Below, piece by piece: positions 53,216 through 55,675 of a DNA stretch of 55,675 bases (position 1 is the stretch's first letter; each line of letters opens with the position of its first letter). The stretch is taken from contig NZ_LSFI01000010.1 of NCBI RefSeq assembly GCF_001642325.1, positions 1-55,675 of the forward strand, given 5' to 3'. A program made the translations under genes and the position numbers. Under the pieces are notes generated by a model, which saw nothing but the letters and a program-made list of their open reading frames with translations, was not told the origin of the DNA and searched no databases. The DNA comes from Thermodesulfatator autotrophicus. Lineage in GTDB: Bacteria > Desulfobacterota > Thermodesulfobacteria > Thermodesulfobacteriales > Thermodesulfatatoraceae.

Positions 53216-54141
53216 CAAGTATTTTCTAACTGTGAAATAGAATTGGGAAATTCTTTTAAAAAGTCAATAAATATTTGTGCAAGTGGGGCTAAAGTCTTTC
53301 TAGAGGGATAAATCAGGTAAAAGTGTCTTTTGATAGCTAAGTCTTCAATATTTATCTTTCTTAGAACTCCTCTTTCAAGGTCTTCTTGCACAGCTCTTTC
53401 TGAAATAAAAGAAGCCCCCAGCCCAGCTTTAACGGCCTGGCGCACGGCTTCTGTTGAGCCAAGCTCAGCTACGATATTTAAGCGCTGGGGAGAAATGCCT
53501 AGCTTTTTAAGCATGTTCTGAGTGGTAATCCAGGTGCCAGAACCTTTTTCTCTTGTGATAAGCGGGATACTTGGAATTTCTTCTACAGTAATTTGTTTTT
53601 TTTGAGCTACCTCGTGCGGATAGTCTTTATGGATAACGAAGATTATTTCATCCTGACAGATGGGTTTAAAATGTAGTTGGTGAGGCATTACTTTAGCCCC
53701 GATTATACCTAACTCTAGCTCTCCCTTTACCACCCCTTCGGCTATGACTTTAGTGTCTGCAATTTGAAGATTTATCTTAATCCTGGGAAATTTCTGGTTA
53801 AAACGGTAGAGAACAAAGGGTAATATGTATTGACCGGGAATAGTGCTTCCACCAATTCTTAGTTTCCCTTTTTGCCCGCCTTTGTAGGAATGTATTTCCC
53901 TTTCAAACTCTTCCCACAAACGCAAAATGTGTTTGGCATATCTATGAAGAAGGAGCCCTGCAGGAGTGGGTTTTATCTCTCGGGTATGGCGGTCTATAAG
54001 GGGAACTTCGTAATATTCTTCTAGCTGTTTGATGTGGCCTGATACCGTGGGTTGCGTGAGATAGCAGAGTTCGGCAGCTTTGGAAAAGCTCCCTGTCTCA
54101 ATTACTTTGACGAAAACTTCAAGTTTTTTAAGGTCAAACAC
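53212..54141 (-). CDS. LysR-family regulator beside selenium genes
   Basis: 309 residues from GTG 54141 (AGAGGG upstream; an upstream ATG at 54162 is possible). The N-terminal HTH is FVKVIETGSFSKAAELCYLT with QPTVSGHIKQLEEYYEVPLI, followed by a periplasmic-binding-protein-like effector domain (LRIGGSTIPGQYILPFVLYR to about 300). It is divergently oriented to yedE, the arrangement typical for a LysR regulator and its target. A LysR clade tied to selenium metabolism is known to neighbour YedE/YedF genes; membership here is inferred from position and general similarity. Confidence 0.8.
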   Translation of the reverse strand: MFDLKKLEVFVKVIETGSFSKAAELCYLTQPTVSGHIKQLEEYYEVPLIDRHTREIKPTPAGLLLHRYAKHILRLWEEFEREIHSYKGGQKGKLRIGGSTIPGQYILPFVLYRFNQKFPRIKINLQIADTKVIAEGVVKGELELGIIGAKVMPHQLHFKPICQDEIIFVIHKDYPHEVAQKKQITVEEIPSIPLITREKGSGTWITTQNMLKKLGISPQRLNIVAELGSTEAVRQAVKAGLGASFISERAVQEDLERGVLRKINIEDLAIKRHFYLIYPSRKTLAPLAQIFIDFLKEFPNSISQLENTC

Positions 54142-54162
54142 GATTAAATCCCTCTCTTTCAA

Positions 54163-54350
54163 TCTATTTAAATAACATAAAGAAAATTGGCAATACTATC
54201 AGGTTTGCCTGTCCCTCTTTAATTTAGTTGTTATGGATTCCTTCTATGAAGAAGCCAAGATTTATGGGAAATTCCAATTTGTATTATTGGCTAATTTTAA
54301 TATCATTTTCGTCAATATAATTTTTAGAGCTTGTTTTCAAAGGGGGCGTT
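54163..54350 (+). promoter_or_regulatory. Divergent promoter region of LysR and yedE
   Basis: A+T-rich 188 bases. A perfect TATAAT at 54316-54321 lies 30 bases before the yedE ATG, which has AAGGGGGCG upstream. No proper -35 box is visible, as expected for an activated promoter. A LysR-type T-N11-A site could not be picked with confidence. Confidence 0.4.
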
Positions 54351-55433
54351 ATGAAAAGAAATATCTTTGCCACTACTTTAGGGATTGTTTCAGTGGGAGT
54401 AATTATTGGCATCCTTGCACCTCTTCTTCAAAAGTTGGGGAACCCCGGGAACATGGGTATTTGTGTGGCTTGTTTTATAAGAGACATTGCCGGCTCTCTT
54501 GGGCTTCATCGTGCGGCTGTAGTTCAATACCTGCGTCCAGAAATCCCCTCTTTTGTTTTGGGTTCCTTTTTAGCGGCTATGATATTTAAAGAGTTCAGGC
54601 CGCGGGGAGGCTCTGCCCCTATTATCAGATTTTTTCTCGGCTTTTTTGCTATAATAGGTGCTCTTGTTTTCCTTGGTTGCCCATGGAGAATGTTTTTACG
54701 GCTTGCTGGTGGTGACTTAAACGCCATTTTTGGCCTTATAGGGCTAGTCACAGGAATTTCCATAGGGGTGTTCTTTTTTAAACGGGGTTTTGACCTGGGA
54801 CGAACTCAGCGTTTGGGCTGGGGGGCTGGTTTGGTGTTTCCTGTGGCTATGGCTGCTCTTCTGCTTTTAAGGCTCGTTTTTCCACCTATTCCCGGTGAAC
54901 CTAAAAGCGGGGTGCTCTTTTATAGCATCAAAGGCCCTGGAACCATGTTTGCCCCTGTATTTATTTCTATAGGAGCAGGTCTTTTAATAGGAATTATCGC
55001 CCAGAGGAGCCGATTTTGTACCATGGGTGCTTTTAGGGATTTAATTCTTTTCAGGCAGGGGCATCTTTTTTATGGTGTTTTAGCTTTGCTATGTACGGCA
55101 TTCGTTGTGAACTTGATTTTAGGCCAGTTTCATCCTGGCTTTCCTGGCCAGCCAGCCGCTCATACCCAGGCCTTCTGGAACTTTGCCGGTATGATGCTGG
55201 CAGGTCTGGCCTTTGCCTTAGCTGGTGGCTGTCCTGGCAGGCAGCTTTTCCTTTCAGGTGAGGGAGATACAGACGCTGCTATCTTTGCCCTGGGCATGCT
55301 TGTGGGGGCGGCTTTTGCCCATAATTTCGCCATGGCCGCTACTCCTAAAGGTATTGCTCCTCACAGTATGGCAGGGGTTATCATTGGTTTAGTCTTTTGC
55401 GTAACTGTTGGTCTAACTATGAGAAGAAAGTAG
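54351..55433 (+). CDS. yedE: YedE-type (FdhT-like) selenium metabolism membrane protein
   Basis: 360 residues, about nine membrane helices, of the YeeE/YedE sulfur/selenium transport-like family. Conserved cysteines in ICVACFIRDIAG, FLGCPWRMFLRLAGGDLNA and GGCPGRQLFLSGEGDTDA, plus SRFCTMGAFRDLILFRQ, are hallmarks. The long selenium-linked subfamily (YedE with TusA-like partner; FdhT/FdhU in Campylobacter, needed for formate dehydrogenase) fits this protein and its neighbour. It probably moves a selenium or sulfur species across the membrane. The genome uses Sec in FdhA. Immediately upstream of a TusA-like gene. Confidence 0.85.
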   Translation: MKRNIFATTLGIVSVGVIIGILAPLLQKLGNPGNMGICVACFIRDIAGSLGLHRAAVVQYLRPEIPSFVLGSFLAAMIFKEFRPRGGSAPIIRFFLGFFAIIGALVFLGCPWRMFLRLAGGDLNAIFGLIGLVTGISIGVFFFKRGFDLGRTQRLGWGAGLVFPVAMAALLLLRLVFPPIPGEPKSGVLFYSIKGPGTMFAPVFISIGAGLLIGIIAQRSRFCTMGAFRDLILFRQGHLFYGVLALLCTAFVVNLILGQFHPGFPGQPAAHTQAFWNFAGMMLAGLAFALAGGCPGRQLFLSGEGDTDAAIFALGMLVGAAFAHNFAMAATPKGIAPHSMAGVIIGLVFCVTVGLTMRRK

Positions 55434-55445
55434 AGGAGGGTGTAT

Positions 55446-55652
55446 ATGAACACTGTAGACGCAAGAGGGCTTTCTTGTCCTCAACCCGTCTTACTAACCC
55501 TTGAAGCTATTGAAAAGTTGAAGGAAGGGGAACTGGTAGTTCTGGTAGATACCGAAGCTGCCAGAGAAAATGTAAGCCGGGCTGTAACTTCTAAAGGTTG
55601 GCAGGTTAAAGAAATAATTGAAGAAAACGGTGAATATAAACTTATAACATAG
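55446..55652 (+). CDS. TusA/SirA-like persulfide/selenium carrier
   Basis: 68 residues from ATG 55446 (GAGGAGGG upstream). The TusA signature LSCPQPVLLTLEAIEKLKEG carries the active Cys11 in CPQP. The rest is the standard small alpha/beta fold ending EYKLIT. Next to YedE this resembles FdhU or the N-terminal half of YedF; the YedF C-terminal DsrE-like domain is not encoded before the window ends. It may carry sulfur or selenium for selenoprotein synthesis or for formate dehydrogenase. Confidence 0.85.
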   Translation: MNTVDARGLSCPQPVLLTLEAIEKLKEGELVVLVDTEAARENVSRAVTSKGWQVKEIIEENGEYKLIT

Positions 55653-55675
55653 TGTTTCGTCAACTGTGTCCGCAG

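Noticed and set aside
54233..54589. Open frame overlapping the yedE start
   Set aside because: Overlaps yedE out of frame for 240 bases, no ribosome site, no recognisable domain.

Overview
The window looks like chromosome from a strictly anaerobic, probably thermophilic bacterium related to the Thermodesulfobacteria or deep deltaproteobacterial sulfur-metabolising lineages. This is an inference from content, with no database search behind it. The supporting signs are Lys/Glu-rich proteins, a split-Soret-type cytochrome, a periplasmic selenocysteine formate dehydrogenase, siroheme-decarboxylase (Ahb) haem synthesis, a sulfide-type Thi4 and ResB cytochrome maturation.

Layout. 1-1190: Tat-exported split-Soret-type cytochrome and its terminator. 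1189-3010: a broken IS1380-like element next to a decayed IS3-type transposase tail. 3051-3255: tRNA-His and tRNA-Gln (minus). 3389-9939: FliT/FlgN-like protein, FlaG, two response regulators, a degenerate histidine kinase, DprA and TopA. 9932-10135: a small zinc-ribbon gene with an in-frame TGA. 10184-12989: coiled-coil membrane protein, nucleosidase-like protein, TatA, ResB. 13030-21254: tRNA-Val, then thrS-infC-rpmI-rplT-pheS-[inserted nuclease-like gene]-pheT-ihfA-merR. 21318-22382: an orphan acidic protein and a dispersed repeat. 22383-23588: a five-haem cytochrome read through an in-frame TGA. 23624-25334 (minus): nadC and thi4. 25434-37007: NtrC-type regulator, a sigma54-type promoter, TPR protein, second sigma54 activator and a flagellar basal-body operon (flgBC-fliEFGHIJ-motE-like). 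37157-44806 (minus): the formate dehydrogenase operon (multi-cluster ferredoxin, TorD-like chaperone, small Tat-like protein, FdhA with Sec195, FdhB, cytochrome b FdhC, MobB-like protein). 44930-48190: dispersed repeats around a coiled-coil protein, LarB and an SpmA/SpmB fusion. 48258-52542: PfkB kinase, IlvC, a frameshifted paralogue of the 10184 gene, HemL and AhbA/B. 52637-55652: Uma2 nuclease and a selenium-type LysR / YedE / TusA set.

The main theme is selenium. FdhA has a classic UGA with a convincing SECIS-like hairpin. The five-haem cytochrome at 22383-23588 stays open for 107 codons beyond an in-frame TGA inside a conserved-looking domain and is best read as a selenocysteine cytochrome. 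A third in-frame TGA, in the gene overlapping topA, also has a fitting hairpin but could be a nonsense mutation. The YedE/TusA pair and its LysR neighbour fit a selenium-handling module that would support these proteins.

The second notable item is a 1,000-bp insertion between pheS and pheT. It is flanked by an exact 18-bp direct repeat and carries one AT-rich PD-(D/E)XK-nuclease-like gene that uses a copied version of the pheS-stop/pheT-start junction for its own start codon.
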